Positions 29,629 to 39,849 of a stretch of DNA of 64,000 bases are shown here, piece after piece. The stretch spans positions 24,279 through 88,278 of the forward strand of contig JBBIJC010000002.1 in assembly GCA_037446165.1 (NCBI GenBank), written 5' to 3'. The position numbers and the translations under genes were made by a program. This DNA comes from Parasulfuritortus sp037446165. Lineage in GTDB: Bacteria; Pseudomonadota; Gammaproteobacteria; Burkholderiales; Thiobacillaceae. The notes beneath the pieces are model-generated. The model was not told the DNA's origin and ran no database searches. It worked only from the letters and a program-made list of their open reading frames with translations. Positions within the stretch are counted from its first letter, which is position 1, and every line of letters begins with the position of its first letter.

Positions 29629-29658
29629 ACGTTAGCATCGAACTCGCCTAATTTTCAA
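29629..29658 (-). promoter_or_regulatory. Candidate sigma70-type promoter for fimV
   Basis: Within the 194-base AT-rich gap between asd and fimV, the minus strand carries TTGAAA (29658-29653) and TAACGT (29634-29629) with an 18-base spacer, about 100 bases before the fimV ATG. The -35 is a five of six match and the -10 is weak. The rest of the gap shows no other clear signal, and no terminator for asd. Confidence 0.3.
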
Positions 29659-29722
29659 TAAAATTTTCCAGACGATCACCTTTAAAGCAGAATTCAAAGC
29701 CGAATTGTTGTTCGCGCACCGA

Positions 29723-30835
29723 TCAAGCCTGCAGCAGGATGCGCAGCATGCGGCGCAGCGGCTCGGCCGCACCCCACAGCAGCTGGTCGCCGACAGTGAA
29801 AGCGGACAGGTAGTCCTTGCCCATGTTGAGCTTGCGCATTCGGCCGACCGGGACGGTCAGCGTACCTGTGACGGCGGCGGGAGTGAGCTGTTCCATGGTG
29901 ATCTGGCGGTCGTTCGGAACCACCTTCACCCACTGATTGTGCTCGGCGATGATGCCGTGGATCTCGTCCAGCGGCACATCCCTGGTCATCTTGATGGTCA
30001 GCGCCTGCGAGTGGCAGCGCATGGCGCCAACGCGCACGCAAAGACCGTCGATGGGGATTTGATTATCTGAACGGCCGAGGATCTTGTTGGCTTCGACCTG
30101 GGCCTTCCATTCTTCCTTGGACTGGCCGGACTCGAGCTGGACGTCGATCCAGGGAATCAGGGAGGCGGCCAGGGGCACCGGCCAGGCATCGACCGGATAG
30201 CGGTCGGAGCGGATGAAGTCGGTCACCTTGCGGTCGATTTCGAGAATCGCGGAGGCCGGATCGTCGAGCAGCGACTTCACTTCGGCGTTCACCGCGCCCA
30301 TCTGCTGGATCAGTTCGCGCATGTTGCGGGCGCCGGCGCCGGAGGCGGCCTGGTAGGTCTGCGGCGCGATCCACTCGATCAGGCCTTTATCGAACAGGCC
30401 GCCGATGGCCATCAGCATCAGGGAAACGGTGCAGTTGCCGCCGACGTAGGTCTTCACGCCCTTGGCGATGCCGTCCTGGATCACGTTCTTGTTGACCGGG
30501 TCGAGGATGATGATGGCGTCGTCCTTCATGCGCAGGGTCGAGGCGGCGTCGATCCAGTAGCCCTTCCAGCCGGCGGCCATCAGCTTCGGGTACACCTCCT
30601 TGGTGTAGTCGCCGCCCTGGCAGGTGATGATGACGTCCATCGCCTTCAGTTCGTCGACGTTCATGGCGTCCTTCAGCGGGGGCACGTCCTTGCCGATGTC
30701 CGGGCCCTTGCCGCCGGGGTTGGAGGTGGTGAAGAACACGGGATCGATGTGGTCGAAATCCTTTTCGTCCCGCATCCGGCCCATCAGGACCGAACCCACC
30801 ATGCCGCGCCAACCGATCAGACCTACTTTTTTCAT
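29723..30835 (-). CDS. asd: Aspartate-semialdehyde dehydrogenase
   Basis: Asd (370 residues) reduces aspartyl phosphate to aspartate semialdehyde, the branch point to lysine, diaminopimelate, threonine and methionine. The NADP-binding start GLIGWRGMVGSVL and the catalytic Cys135 in YVGGNCTVSLML match the Gram-negative form. A GAGG lies 8 bases before the ATG. It sits 26 bases after leuB, the common leuCDB-asd-fimV order. Confidence 0.97.
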   Translation of the reverse strand: MKKVGLIGWRGMVGSVLMGRMRDEKDFDHIDPVFFTTSNPGGKGPDIGKDVPPLKDAMNVDELKAMDVIITCQGGDYTKEVYPKLMAAGWKGYWIDAASTLRMKDDAIIILDPVNKNVIQDGIAKGVKTYVGGNCTVSLMLMAIGGLFDKGLIEWIAPQTYQAASGAGARNMRELIQQMGAVNAEVKSLLDDPASAILEIDRKVTDFIRSDRYPVDAWPVPLAASLIPWIDVQLESGQSKEEWKAQVEANKILGRSDNQIPIDGLCVRVGAMRCHSQALTIKMTRDVPLDEIHGIIAEHNQWVKVVPNDRQITMEQLTPAAVTGTLTVPVGRMRKLNMGKDYLSAFTVGDQLLWGAAEPLRRMLRILLQA

Positions 30836-30861
30836 TTCATCAACCTCAGGAAATCAATTCG

Positions 30862-31926
<1,065 letters not shown>

Positions 31927-31945
31927 TGTGTATCTTTCTCGTGTT

Positions 31946-32584
31946 TCAGTTGAATAACCAGGGCGTGACCGACTTGCGCTGCGCCTCGTAGGCCTTGATC
32001 CGGTCGGTGTACTGCAGGGTCAGGCCGATGTCGTCCAGGCCGTTGAGCAGGCGGTGCTTGCGCTCGCCGTCAACCTCGAAAGCGAACACCTCGCCCGAGG
32101 GCGTGGTCACGGTCTGGACCGCGAGGTCCACGGTCAGGCGGTAGCCCTCGGCGGCGTCAGTTTCACGGAACAGCTTCTCGACCACCGCGGCCGGCAAGAC
32201 GATGGGCAGCAGGCCATTCTTGAAGCAGTTGTTGTAGAAAATGTCGGCAAACGAGGGGGCGATGATGGCGCGGAAACCGTAGTCCTCCAGGGCCCAGGGC
32301 GCGTGCTCGCGGGACGAGCCGCAGCCGAAGTTCTCGCGTGCCAGCAGCACCGAGGCGCCCTGGTAGCGAGCCTGGTTGAGCACGAAGTCGGGATTCAGCG
32401 GCCGCTTGCTGTTGTCCATGCCCGGCTCGCCGTGATCCAGGTAGCGCCATTCGTCGAAGGCATTCGGGCCGAAGCCGGTGCGCTTGATCGACTTCAGGAA
32501 CTGCTTCGGGATGATGGCATCGGTATCGACGTTGGCGCGATCCATCGGCGCCACCAGGCCGTCGAGTCGGGTAAATGGATTCAT
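31946..32584 (-). CDS. leuD: 3-isopropylmalate dehydratase small subunit
   Basis: LeuD (212 residues) pairs with LeuC to isomerise 2- to 3-isopropylmalate. It carries the swivel-domain motif ENFGCGSSREHAPWAL and the start GLVAPMDRANVDTDAIIPK. Its ATG shares one base with the stop codon of the small lipoprotein gene (TAATG), so the two are translated in close succession. It is the bacterial long form of the small subunit. Confidence 0.97.
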   Translation of the reverse strand: MNPFTRLDGLVAPMDRANVDTDAIIPKQFLKSIKRTGFGPNAFDEWRYLDHGEPGMDNSKRPLNPDFVLNQARYQGASVLLARENFGCGSSREHAPWALEDYGFRAIIAPSFADIFYNNCFKNGLLPIVLPAAVVEKLFRETDAAEGYRLTVDLAVQTVTTPSGEVFAFEVDGERKHRLLNGLDDIGLTLQYTDRIKAYEAQRKSVTPWLFN

Positions 32585-32745
32585 TACTTGCTGCCCGCGC
32601 GCTCGATTGCCTGGCCGGCGCCCTTGATGTCCTTGCCCACGCCTTCGACTGTGTTGCAGCCGTACATGCTGAATACCACTCCGACCGCAACCGCGATCAG
32701 CGCCAGTTTCACCACACCCAAAATGATCATGTTCCTAGGAGTCAT
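32584..32745 (-). CDS. Entericidin-like small lipoprotein
   Basis: This 53-residue protein begins MTPRNMIILGVVKLALI and has a lipobox-like MYGC with Cys30, after which comes NTVEGVGKDIKGAGQAIERA, the entericidin A/B pattern. It would be exported and lipid-modified. Its ATG overlaps the leuC TGA (ATGA) and its TAA overlaps the leuD ATG, and AGAGGTG within the leuC tail provides a ribosome-binding site 6 bases before the start. Entericidins in Escherichia form an antidote/toxin pair; here a single gene lies inside the leucine operon, an arrangement also known in other betaproteobacteria. A function in leucine synthesis is not implied. Confidence 0.82.
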   Translation of the reverse strand: MTPRNMIILGVVKLALIAVAVGVVFSMYGCNTVEGVGKDIKGAGQAIERAGSK

Positions 32746-34163
32746 AGCATCACCTCTCTCACATCAACGAAATGTCCATACATGGCCGCCGCCGCCGCCA
32801 TGGCCGGGCTGACCAGATGGGTCCGCCCGCCCTGCCCCTGCCTGCCCTCGAAGTTGCGATTTGAGGTCGAGGCGCAGCGTTCGCCGGATTCCAGCCGGTC
32901 GGCGTTCATGGCCAGGCACATCGAGCAGCCGGGCTCGCGCCATTCAAAACCGGCATCCATAAACACCTTGTCCAGTCCCTCGGCCTCGGCCTGGGCCTTG
33001 ACCAGGCCGGAGCCAGGCACCACCAGCGCCTGTTTCACATTCGCCGCCACCTTGCGGCCTGAGCCGGCCAGGACGCGGACCACTTCGGCCGCCTCCCACA
33101 GATCCTCGATCCGGGAGTTGGTGCAGGAACCGATGAAGACCTTGTCCACCGCGATATCGGCCATCGGGGTATGGGACTTTAGCCCCATGTAGTGCAGGGC
33201 TCGTTCCCAGTCCGCCTTCTTGACGTCGTTGGGCGCTTCGGCAGGGTCTGGCACACGCCCGTCGACCGCCACCACCATCTCGGGCGAGGTCCCCCAGGTA
33301 ACTTGCGGCCGGATCCCGGCGGCATCCAGTTCGACCACGGCATCGAAGGCAGCGTCCGGGTCTGAAACCAGGGTGCGCCAGTAGGTCACGGCCTGGCCCC
33401 ACTGCTCGCCGTTGGGGCTGTAGGGCCGATCCTTCATGTACTCGACGGTCTTGTCGTCGGCGGCCACCATGCCGGCCCGGGCACCGGCCTCGATGGCCAT
33501 GTTGCAGAGCGTCATGCGGCCTTCCATGGACAGACTGCGGATGGCCGAGCCGCCGAATTCAATGGCATAGCCGGTGCCGCCGGCAGTGCCGATCCGGCCG
33601 ATCACCGCCAGCGCGATGTCCTTGGCGGTAACGCCCTTGGCCAGCGCACCCTCGACCCTGACCAGCATTGCCTTAGACTTCTTCTGCCACAGGCACTGCG
33701 TCGCCATGACGTGCTCGACCTCGGAGGTGCCAATGCCGAAGGCCAGCGCCGCAAACGCGCCGTGGGTGCTGGTGTGGGAGTCACCGCAAACCAGTGTGAC
33801 GCCGGGTTGGGTAAAGCCCTGCTCCGGACCGATGACGTGGACGATGCCCTGGCGATGGTCGCTCATTGCAAATTCGGTCAGGCCGAAGCTGCGGCAGTTG
33901 GCGTCCAGGGTCTCGACCTGGGTGCGGGAAACCGGGTCGGCGATGCCGGCGGCGCGGTCGGTAGTCGGCACGTTGTGGTCGGGCGTGGCCAGGATGGAAG
34001 TCACCCGATGCGGTGCGCGGCCGTTGATCTTGAGGCCCTCGAAGGCCTGCGGGCTGGTCACCTCGTGCACCAGCTGGCGGTCGATATAGAGCAAAGTCAT
34101 GCCGTCGGGCTCCACATGAACGGCGTGGGCATCCCAGAGCTTGTCGTAAAGGGTACGGGGCAT
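32742..34163 (-). CDS. leuC: 3-isopropylmalate dehydratase large subunit
   Basis: LeuC (473 residues) holds the [4Fe-4S] cluster of isopropylmalate isomerase. Cluster ligands are visible in FIGSCTNSRIEDL and in GCSMCLAMN, and VCGDSHTSTHGAF is conserved in the aconitase superfamily. The start at 34163 (MPRTLYDKLWDAH) is the usual one. The stop overlaps the entericidin-like gene. About 60 bases separate it from the MFS gene upstream, with no obvious attenuator. Confidence 0.97.
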   Translation of the reverse strand: MPRTLYDKLWDAHAVHVEPDGMTLLYIDRQLVHEVTSPQAFEGLKINGRAPHRVTSILATPDHNVPTTDRAAGIADPVSRTQVETLDANCRSFGLTEFAMSDHRQGIVHVIGPEQGFTQPGVTLVCGDSHTSTHGAFAALAFGIGTSEVEHVMATQCLWQKKSKAMLVRVEGALAKGVTAKDIALAVIGRIGTAGGTGYAIEFGGSAIRSLSMEGRMTLCNMAIEAGARAGMVAADDKTVEYMKDRPYSPNGEQWGQAVTYWRTLVSDPDAAFDAVVELDAAGIRPQVTWGTSPEMVVAVDGRVPDPAEAPNDVKKADWERALHYMGLKSHTPMADIAVDKVFIGSCTNSRIEDLWEAAEVVRVLAGSGRKVAANVKQALVVPGSGLVKAQAEAEGLDKVFMDAGFEWREPGCSMCLAMNADRLESGERCASTSNRNFEGRQGQGGRTHLVSPAMAAAAAMYGHFVDVREVML

Positions 34164-34223
34164 GATCGTTAATGTGCCTGATGAAGTTATTGATTATTCC
34201 ATATCCGGGCCGTCACCGGCCAG

Positions 34224-35381
34224 CTATGAAGCCCGTCCCGGTCGTTGCCCCCGGCTACTGAAATGGAACACGATGGCTCCGAGCAAGGCGAACGCGGCTG
34301 CAATTGAATACGTCTCCGCTCCACCCAGGGTCTGCCAAGCCGCCCCGGAATACAGGCTGCCGATGGAGCCGCCGATGCCAAAGGCCAGGCTGTTGTACAG
34401 GGCCTGGCCACGGGCCTGATTCTTGCCGCGGAAATACCGGTGCACCAGACCGATGGCCGCGGCATGATAGGCAGCGAAGGTCAGCGCATGAAGCAGTTGG
34501 GCCAGCAACAGCAAGGGCAGATTGCCGACGAACCAGCCAATCAGCAGAAACCGCACCGCTGCGGCAATCAAGGTAACCAGCAGTACCGTCTCCGGCGGAA
34601 TGCGCTTGAGCACCCGCGGCATGACCATGAACACGCCGACTTCACAGATCACGCCCAGCGCCCAGAGCCAGCCTGCGACGGTCTTGCTATAGCCGTTATC
34701 GACCAGATAGATGGTGAAGAAGGTGTAGTAAGGTCCGTGCGCGGCCGCCATCAGCATCGCTGCAACCAGCAGTGCCACCACCTCGGGCCGTTTTAGCACC
34801 CCCTTCAGGGAGACATGCTCGACCTCCAGCTGGGCCACCTCGGCCTCGGGGATGAAGCGTGCAAACAGGACGATGCCGACCAGCAGCCCCATGATGACCC
34901 AGAGCAGGGTGCGGATCGGCCAGTGGTCGAGCACCGCGCCCAGCGCGACCACCACCAGGATGAAACCGACCGAGCCCCAGAGCCGGATCAGGCCATAACG
35001 GTCGGTGCGGTCCTTGAGGTGCGACAGTGTGGTTGCCTCGACCAGCGGCAGCGATGCGCTCCAGAAGAAGCTGATGAAGCTCATCACCGCGAACATCCAC
35101 CAAAAACCACTGCCCCAGAACACCCCGATGAAGGAGATGAAGCTGACAGTCGCGGCAATCTGGACGATGGCCACCCGCTTGCCGGTGCGGTCGGCGATAT
35201 GTCCCCATACATTGGGAGCGAAGATGCGCATGACCTGAAGCAGCGACATGAGCACCCCGATCTGGATGGCGTTGAACGCCAGAGAACGCAAGTAAAGGCC
35301 CCAATATGGAGCCATCGCCCCGACGAAGGCGAAATAGAAGAAGTAAAAGCCGGACAGGCGCCAGTAAGGGATCAGGTTCAT
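34224..35381 (-). CDS. MFS transporter, HcaT/MFS_1-like family
   Basis: This 385-residue protein has the twelve-helix pattern of the major facilitator superfamily and the start YWRLSGFYFFYFAFVGAMAP, typical of the MFS_1-like group that includes HcaT and NupG-related permeases. The loop HIADRTGKRV is the family's conserved G-x-(K/R)-x-D-R-type cytoplasmic motif. The substrate is unknown. ATG 35381 is preferred; GTG 35390 is an alternative, and neither has a strong ribosome-binding site. It follows the ydcH terminator, so it probably has its own promoter. Confidence 0.85.
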   Translation of the reverse strand: MNLIPYWRLSGFYFFYFAFVGAMAPYWGLYLRSLAFNAIQIGVLMSLLQVMRIFAPNVWGHIADRTGKRVAIVQIAATVSFISFIGVFWGSGFWWMFAVMSFISFFWSASLPLVEATTLSHLKDRTDRYGLIRLWGSVGFILVVVALGAVLDHWPIRTLLWVIMGLLVGIVLFARFIPEAEVAQLEVEHVSLKGVLKRPEVVALLVAAMLMAAAHGPYYTFFTIYLVDNGYSKTVAGWLWALGVICEVGVFMVMPRVLKRIPPETVLLVTLIAAAVRFLLIGWFVGNLPLLLLAQLLHALTFAAYHAAAIGLVHRYFRGKNQARGQALYNSLAFGIGGSIGSLYSGAAWQTLGGAETYSIAAAFALLGAIVFHFSSRGQRPGRAS

Positions 35382-35397
35382 CTTCTGCACGGCGGTG

Positions 35398-35431
35398 AAA
35401 AAAAGCGGCCCGGAGGCAGGCTCCGGGCCGC
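35398..35431 (-). terminator. Rho-independent terminator of aroC-ydcH
   Basis: A perfect 11-base stem (35405-35415 pairing with 35421-35431) with a 5-base loop is followed, on the minus strand, by seven T residues (35404-35398). It lies 20 bases beyond the ydcH stop and in front of the MFS gene, and is the clearest terminator in the first half of the window. Confidence 0.9.
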
Positions 35432-35451
35432 AGCGGTTCGGCGACGCGCGT

Positions 35452-35688
35452 TCAGGCGGCGACGATGATCTTGTACAGCTTGTCCTTCAGGCTGACCCGC
35501 AGGCGCTTCAGCTCTTCCTCGTAGTGCAGCGAGGCGGCCTCGACCCGCTGTTCGATGCGCTGGATCTTGTGATCGACGTCGTCGTAATCCCGCATCATCT
35601 TGACGAAATCATCATTGGCCAGCACCAGCTTTCGAATGGTGTCGGTATGCTCGGGAAACTCGTGAAAGAGGTCGTGGCTTTCGATCAT
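35452..35688 (-). CDS. YdcH-like DUF465 protein
   Basis: This 78-residue protein, starting MIESHDLFHEFPEH at 35688 with AGGAG 7 bases upstream, is a short helical hairpin with charged heptad-like segments (RIEQRVEAASLHYEEELKRLR). It matches the DUF465/YdcH family, whose function is unknown. A longer open frame upstream overlaps aroC and is not conserved. It is 11 bases downstream of aroC and ends at the terminator. Confidence 0.88.
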   Translation of the reverse strand: MIESHDLFHEFPEHTDTIRKLVLANDDFVKMMRDYDDVDHKIQRIEQRVEAASLHYEEELKRLRVSLKDKLYKIIVAA

Positions 35689-35699
35689 TTTTGCGCTCC

Positions 35700-36815
35700 T
35701 TAAGTACGCTTGGTTTGATTGGGTGAAGCGGGAATCACGGGGGTCGGACAACGCACATCGACATTCTGTGCCCGCTGGCGCAGGGCATGGTCCATCAATA
35801 CGATGGCCAGCATCGCCTCGGCGATGGGCGTGGCCCGGATGCCGACACAAGGATCGTGGCGACCGTGGGTCACCACGTCCACCGGCTGGCCATCGAGATT
35901 GATCGAACGGCCGGGGATGCGGATCGACGAGGTGGGTTTGATGGCCATCGAAACCAGCACGTCCTGGCCGCTGGAAATACCGCCCAGAACTCCACCGGCG
36001 TGGTTGGACAGAAACCCTTCCGGGGTCAGTTCGTCGCGGTGCTCGGTGCCTTTCTGGGCGACACAGGCAAAGCCGGCGCCGATCTCAACCCCCTTCACCG
36101 CGTTGATGCTCATCATGGCATGGGCGATGTCCGCATCAAGCCGGTCGTAAACCGGTTCGCCCAGCCCGACCGGGACCTTCTCGGCCACCACATTGATCCG
36201 CGCGCCAACCGAATCGCCTGCCTTGCGCAGATCGTCCATGTACTGTTCCAGCCCGACCACGGCGTCCGGATCGGGTGAAAAAAAACTGTTTTCGCCAACA
36301 CTGCCCCAGGACTTGAAGACAAGCTCGATCGGGCCGAGTTGGGCCAGGTAGCCGCGAATCACCGTACCGTATTTCTCGTGCAGCCATTTCCTGGCCACTG
36401 CGCCAGCCGCTACCCGCACTGCCGTTTCCCGGGCCGATGAGCGTCCGCCGCCGCGATAGTCGCGGATACCGTACTTGTGCCAATAGGTGTAGTCGGCATG
36501 TCCCGGCCGGAAGGTACTGGCGATCTCGCCGTAATCCTTGCTGCGCTGGTCTTCGTTGCGAATCAGCAACGCGATGGGGGTGCCCGTGGTCTTGCCCTCG
36601 AACACGCCGGACAGGATTTCGACCGTATCGGACTCGCGCCGCTGGGTGACATGGCGCGATGTACCCGGCTTGCGCCGGTCCAGGTCAGCCTGGATATCCT
36701 CCGCCGACAAACTCATTCCAGGGGGGCAGCCATCGATCACGCAACCGATAGCCGGACCATGAGACTCCCCAAAAGAGGTCACACAGTAGAGTTTGCCTAT
36801 AGAATTGCCGGACAT
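35700..36815 (-). CDS. aroC: Chorismate synthase
   Basis: AroC (371 residues) makes chorismate from 5-enolpyruvylshikimate-3-phosphate using reduced FMN. Conserved signatures include TSFGESHGPAIGCVIDG, RPGHADYTY, RGGGRSSARETA and GGISSGQDV. The protein has no reductase domain, so it would rely on external reduced flavin. It is divergent from the HD-GYP gene across a 71-base gap. No clear ribosome-binding site precedes ATG 36815. Confidence 0.97.
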   Translation of the reverse strand: MSGNSIGKLYCVTSFGESHGPAIGCVIDGCPPGMSLSAEDIQADLDRRKPGTSRHVTQRRESDTVEILSGVFEGKTTGTPIALLIRNEDQRSKDYGEIASTFRPGHADYTYWHKYGIRDYRGGGRSSARETAVRVAAGAVARKWLHEKYGTVIRGYLAQLGPIELVFKSWGSVGENSFFSPDPDAVVGLEQYMDDLRKAGDSVGARINVVAEKVPVGLGEPVYDRLDADIAHAMMSINAVKGVEIGAGFACVAQKGTEHRDELTPEGFLSNHAGGVLGGISSGQDVLVSMAIKPTSSIRIPGRSINLDGQPVDVVTHGRHDPCVGIRATPIAEAMLAIVLMDHALRQRAQNVDVRCPTPVIPASPNQTKRT

Positions 36816-36886
36816 TTAATATGTGAAGTTGAGACAAAAAGAATTTTTCAAATTATCTCACAGCCATCGTATTGTTCGTACCCATC

Positions 36887-38152
36887 ATGACAGCCAAGGA
36901 CCCGACTCACATGCTTACTCCCGACATCTGGAGGCGCACTCTCGTCCGCATTGTCGTCGCAGTCATGTTCCTGGGTACGGCCTTGGGTGGTCTGGCCTAT
37001 TGGGTCGAAAGCAAACGGGTGGACGATACTGTCATACAGCTGGCAGTTCAGCAGGCCAATAGCTTCGTCAGCAGGCATCTGGGTGCGAACACAACGAACC
37101 TGGATACGCCGGAAACCGAAGCAGCCGTGCGCGACCTCATGCAGGACAACTTCCCGATCGTCAATCTGTACGACCAGAACCAGAACAAAAAGCTCGAGGC
37201 CGTGGCCAAGGGCAAGGAATGGATCCAGACCGCGCTGGAGGGCAAACTTCATGGCTTGCCGGCTGACAATGGCGCAGCCGATTACCGCATCGAGCTGAAT
37301 GGCAACACCTACATACAGGTGCTGGTCCCGTTAAGTTCGGGCTTCTTCGAGGGCGTCTACCAGGTCGACCGGCAAAACAAGGTAGCGCTCGACAAGGGAC
37401 TGCAGCGAAACACCCTGATGGTCTTTCTGACTGTCGTCGCAACCGGCATTCTGCTGCTCCCGCTGATGATGCGTCTGAACCGCGAAATCATCCGCACCTC
37501 CAAGGCCATCCTGGCCGGCAACATCGAGTTGATGGAAGTGCTCGGCAGCGCGATCGCCAAGCGCGACTCGGACACCAACACCCATAACTATCGGGTCACG
37601 CTGTATGCCATTGAGCTCGCCTATGCGGCCAACCTGCCCCACAAGGCCATGCGTTCCCTGATTTCAGGTTCATTTCTGCACGATGTGGGCAAGATCGGCA
37701 TATCGGACACCATCCTGCTGAAGCCGGGCAAGCTCAGTTACGATGAATACGCCATCATGAAGACCCACGTCACGCTCGGGGCTGACATCCTGGATAAATC
37801 GACCTGGCTTTCCGCCGCACGCGACATCGTCCTCAATCACCACGAGAAATATGCCGGTAGCGGCTATCCGCGCGGGCTCAAGGGCAACGAGATACCCCTT
37901 ACCGCCCGTATTTTTGCCGTCGTCGATGTTTTCGATGCGCTGACCTCCAAGCGCCCTTACAAAGTGCCCATGTCGCTGGAAAAGTCACTGGAAATACTCA
38001 AGCGCGACTCCGGCAGCCATTTCGACCCTGAATTGGTCGACACCTTCATCAAGATTGCGCCGGCCCTATACCAGCGCATGCATGAAATGCCTGACGAAAC
38101 CATTGAGGAACTGCTGCGCAAGGAAGCCGCCTACTACTACGGGACGGAATGA
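36887..38152 (+). CDS. Membrane HD-GYP protein, probable c-di-GMP phosphodiesterase
   Basis: The 421-residue protein has one helix near residues 18-40, an extracytoplasmic sensor region (about 41-172), a second helix at 175-197, and a cytoplasmic HD-GYP domain. The metal and catalytic pattern is intact: THNYRV (His233), FLHDVGKIGI (His265-Asp266), NHHEKYAGSGYPRGL (His318, His319 and the GYP at 326-328) and VVDVFDALTSKRPYK. HD-GYP enzymes hydrolyse c-di-GMP to pGpG or GMP. The input domain has no recognised match. The start is uncertain: ATG 36887, or ATG 36911, which has AAGGA 10 bases upstream. Confidence 0.88.
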   Translation: MTAKDPTHMLTPDIWRRTLVRIVVAVMFLGTALGGLAYWVESKRVDDTVIQLAVQQANSFVSRHLGANTTNLDTPETEAAVRDLMQDNFPIVNLYDQNQNKKLEAVAKGKEWIQTALEGKLHGLPADNGAADYRIELNGNTYIQVLVPLSSGFFEGVYQVDRQNKVALDKGLQRNTLMVFLTVVATGILLLPLMMRLNREIIRTSKAILAGNIELMEVLGSAIAKRDSDTNTHNYRVTLYAIELAYAANLPHKAMRSLISGSFLHDVGKIGISDTILLKPGKLSYDEYAIMKTHVTLGADILDKSTWLSAARDIVLNHHEKYAGSGYPRGLKGNEIPLTARIFAVVDVFDALTSKRPYKVPMSLEKSLEILKRDSGSHFDPELVDTFIKIAPALYQRMHEMPDETIEELLRKEAAYYYGTE

Positions 38153-38153
38153 T

Positions 38154-38193
38154 GGCTGCCCCAGGCGCCCAGCCAGATTTCGCCTGGTCAGCC
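38154..38193. terminator. Possible bidirectional hairpin between convergent genes
   Basis: Between the HD-GYP stop (38152) and the M17 peptidase stop (38188), CCAGGCG (38161-38167) pairs with CGCCTGG (38181-38187), and outer GGCTG (38154-38158) pairs with CAGCC (38189-38193). No T tract follows on either strand, so a terminator role is a guess from position. Confidence 0.3.
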
Positions 38194-39666
38194 CAGGGTA
38201 TCGAGTAACTCCAGGCCCAGCGCCACGCCAAATCCGGTCACATCGGAACCGACCGCACCCAGCCCACCCTTGCAGCGACTGGCAGACAGATCGACGTGCA
38301 ACCAGGGCGTGTCGGCCACGAAGCGATTCAAGAACCGGGCGGCCAGGATGTGGTCTGCCTCGCCCTCCAAAGTGCATTGCTTGACGTCCGCGACCTGGGA
38401 ATCCAGCGCCTCGTCGTAATCCTCCGGCAGGGGAAAGGCCACGACCCGTTCGCCGCACGCCTGCCCCGAGATCACGGCCTGCGCCGCCAGATCATCGCGA
38501 TTGGCGATCACCCCGCTCATCCGGTCGCCCAGCGCCACCGCCATGCTGCCGGTCAAGGTAGCAAAGTCGATGATGGCATCCGGTTTTTCCCGCGCGGCCA
38601 AGGTCAGCGTATCCGCGAGAACCATGCGGCCCTCGGCATCGGTGTGCATGATCTCGATGGTGGTGCCGTTCAGCGCGGTGATGATCTCGTTCTGGGTATA
38701 GGCCTCGGGGCTAATGTGGTTCTGGGCAATGGCCAGCCAAACCTCAAGACGCACCGGTAGCTTCAGCCGGCTCGCCGCCAGCAGGATACCCAGAGCCACG
38801 GCCGAACCATTCATGTCGTCGTGCATGTTGTGCATGTAGCGCGCCGGCTTGAGGTTGTGGCCGCCGGTATCGAAGCAGATACCCTTGCCGACCAGGGCGA
38901 TTGTCTGCGCCCGGGTGCCACGACCCTTGTAGCCGAGGCGGACGATGGCCGCATCCTCATGACCGCTGCCCCGCGCCACCGCAACAAACGCCCCGGCCTG
39001 CATCTTGCGTAGCCGCTTCATGTCATATTCCTCGATCGACCAGCCATGCTGAGCGGTCAGGTCGCGGATGCGTGCCCGATAGGTCGCTGGGGTCAACGCG
39101 TTGGGTGGCTCCATGGTCAGGCTGCGGGTCAGGATATTGCCTTCGGCCAGCGCTTGTTCGCGCACCAGGCCGTCGACGCTTTTTGATCCATGCACCACGA
39201 TGCGTTTCATCAGCGAGGGCTTTTGATCTGACTTCCAGTTGGGCAGGGGGGCATTGTTCAGCCAGGTCACGTAGACCGCCTCGCGTGCCATACGGTCACG
39301 GAAATCGTCATCGCCGAAGACGGCGATTTCCAGGCTTTCCGGCTGTTCGTCAAGCAGTGGCTTGAGCGCTTTGCGCAACAGGGTCTGGCGTTCGAAAGTC
39401 GATTTTTCCGGATCCAGCCGCAGCCAGGAAGCCAGGCAACCGCCAGGCAATTCGAGGCTGAGCGGCTGCTTGCCGAGCGACTCCGGCTTCTTGCGCTGTC
39501 GCTGCAGCGCGTTCAGGACCAGGGAATGATCGGGCGCATCATGCCAGCCCTTGTCCGCAGGCAGGAGCACCAGCAGATGACGGGTCTGCAGGCTACGCTG
39601 GACCAGGGTTGCAGCTTGCTCGACCAGCTTGGGCAGACCCGTTTCGACTCGCGACTGTTTGCTCAT
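38188..39666 (-). CDS. M17 family leucyl aminopeptidase
   Basis: This 492-residue protein belongs to the M17 family of two-metal aminopeptidases that remove N-terminal residues. The residues that align with the bovine enzyme's metal and catalytic set are all present with exact spacing: K261, D266, K273, D284, D343, E345 and R347 (for example GKGICFDTGG, MHTDAEGR). The MHDDMNGSA segment replaces the common MKxDMxGAA. The N-terminal domain is divergent from PepA, so it is better called a family member than pepA. A good AAGGA lies before ATG 39666. It may have broad rather than leucine-only specificity. Confidence 0.9.
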   Translation of the reverse strand: MSKQSRVETGLPKLVEQAATLVQRSLQTRHLLVLLPADKGWHDAPDHSLVLNALQRQRKKPESLGKQPLSLELPGGCLASWLRLDPEKSTFERQTLLRKALKPLLDEQPESLEIAVFGDDDFRDRMAREAVYVTWLNNAPLPNWKSDQKPSLMKRIVVHGSKSVDGLVREQALAEGNILTRSLTMEPPNALTPATYRARIRDLTAQHGWSIEEYDMKRLRKMQAGAFVAVARGSGHEDAAIVRLGYKGRGTRAQTIALVGKGICFDTGGHNLKPARYMHNMHDDMNGSAVALGILLAASRLKLPVRLEVWLAIAQNHISPEAYTQNEIITALNGTTIEIMHTDAEGRMVLADTLTLAAREKPDAIIDFATLTGSMAVALGDRMSGVIANRDDLAAQAVISGQACGERVVAFPLPEDYDEALDSQVADVKQCTLEGEADHILAARFLNRFVADTPWLHVDLSASRCKGGLGAVGSDVTGFGVALGLELLDTLG

Positions 39667-39708
39667 TAGCCATCCTTAATATTAAAAATAACAATAGCCT
39701 GTATTGAA

Positions 39709-39738
39709 TTGACTTAAGGCTCTTATCGCCTCGATAAT
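39709..39738 (+). promoter_or_regulatory. Candidate sigma70-type promoter for the pyruvate dehydrogenase operon
   Basis: TTGACT (39709-39714) and GATAAT (39733-39738), each a five of six match, are 18 bases apart and about 110 bases before the aceE start, in the 183-base AT-rich gap divergent to the M17 gene. No operator for a known regulator such as PdhR was recognised. Confidence 0.5.
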
Positions 39739-39849
39739 TCGGCGCCTTTATGCCATATTGTTTCACGAAACTGATCGTCTTCTAACCGGGAATGCATGCT
39801 GGAACAAGCCAGTACCGTATGCCCCGGCCCCTATCCGGAGAACTCTTTC

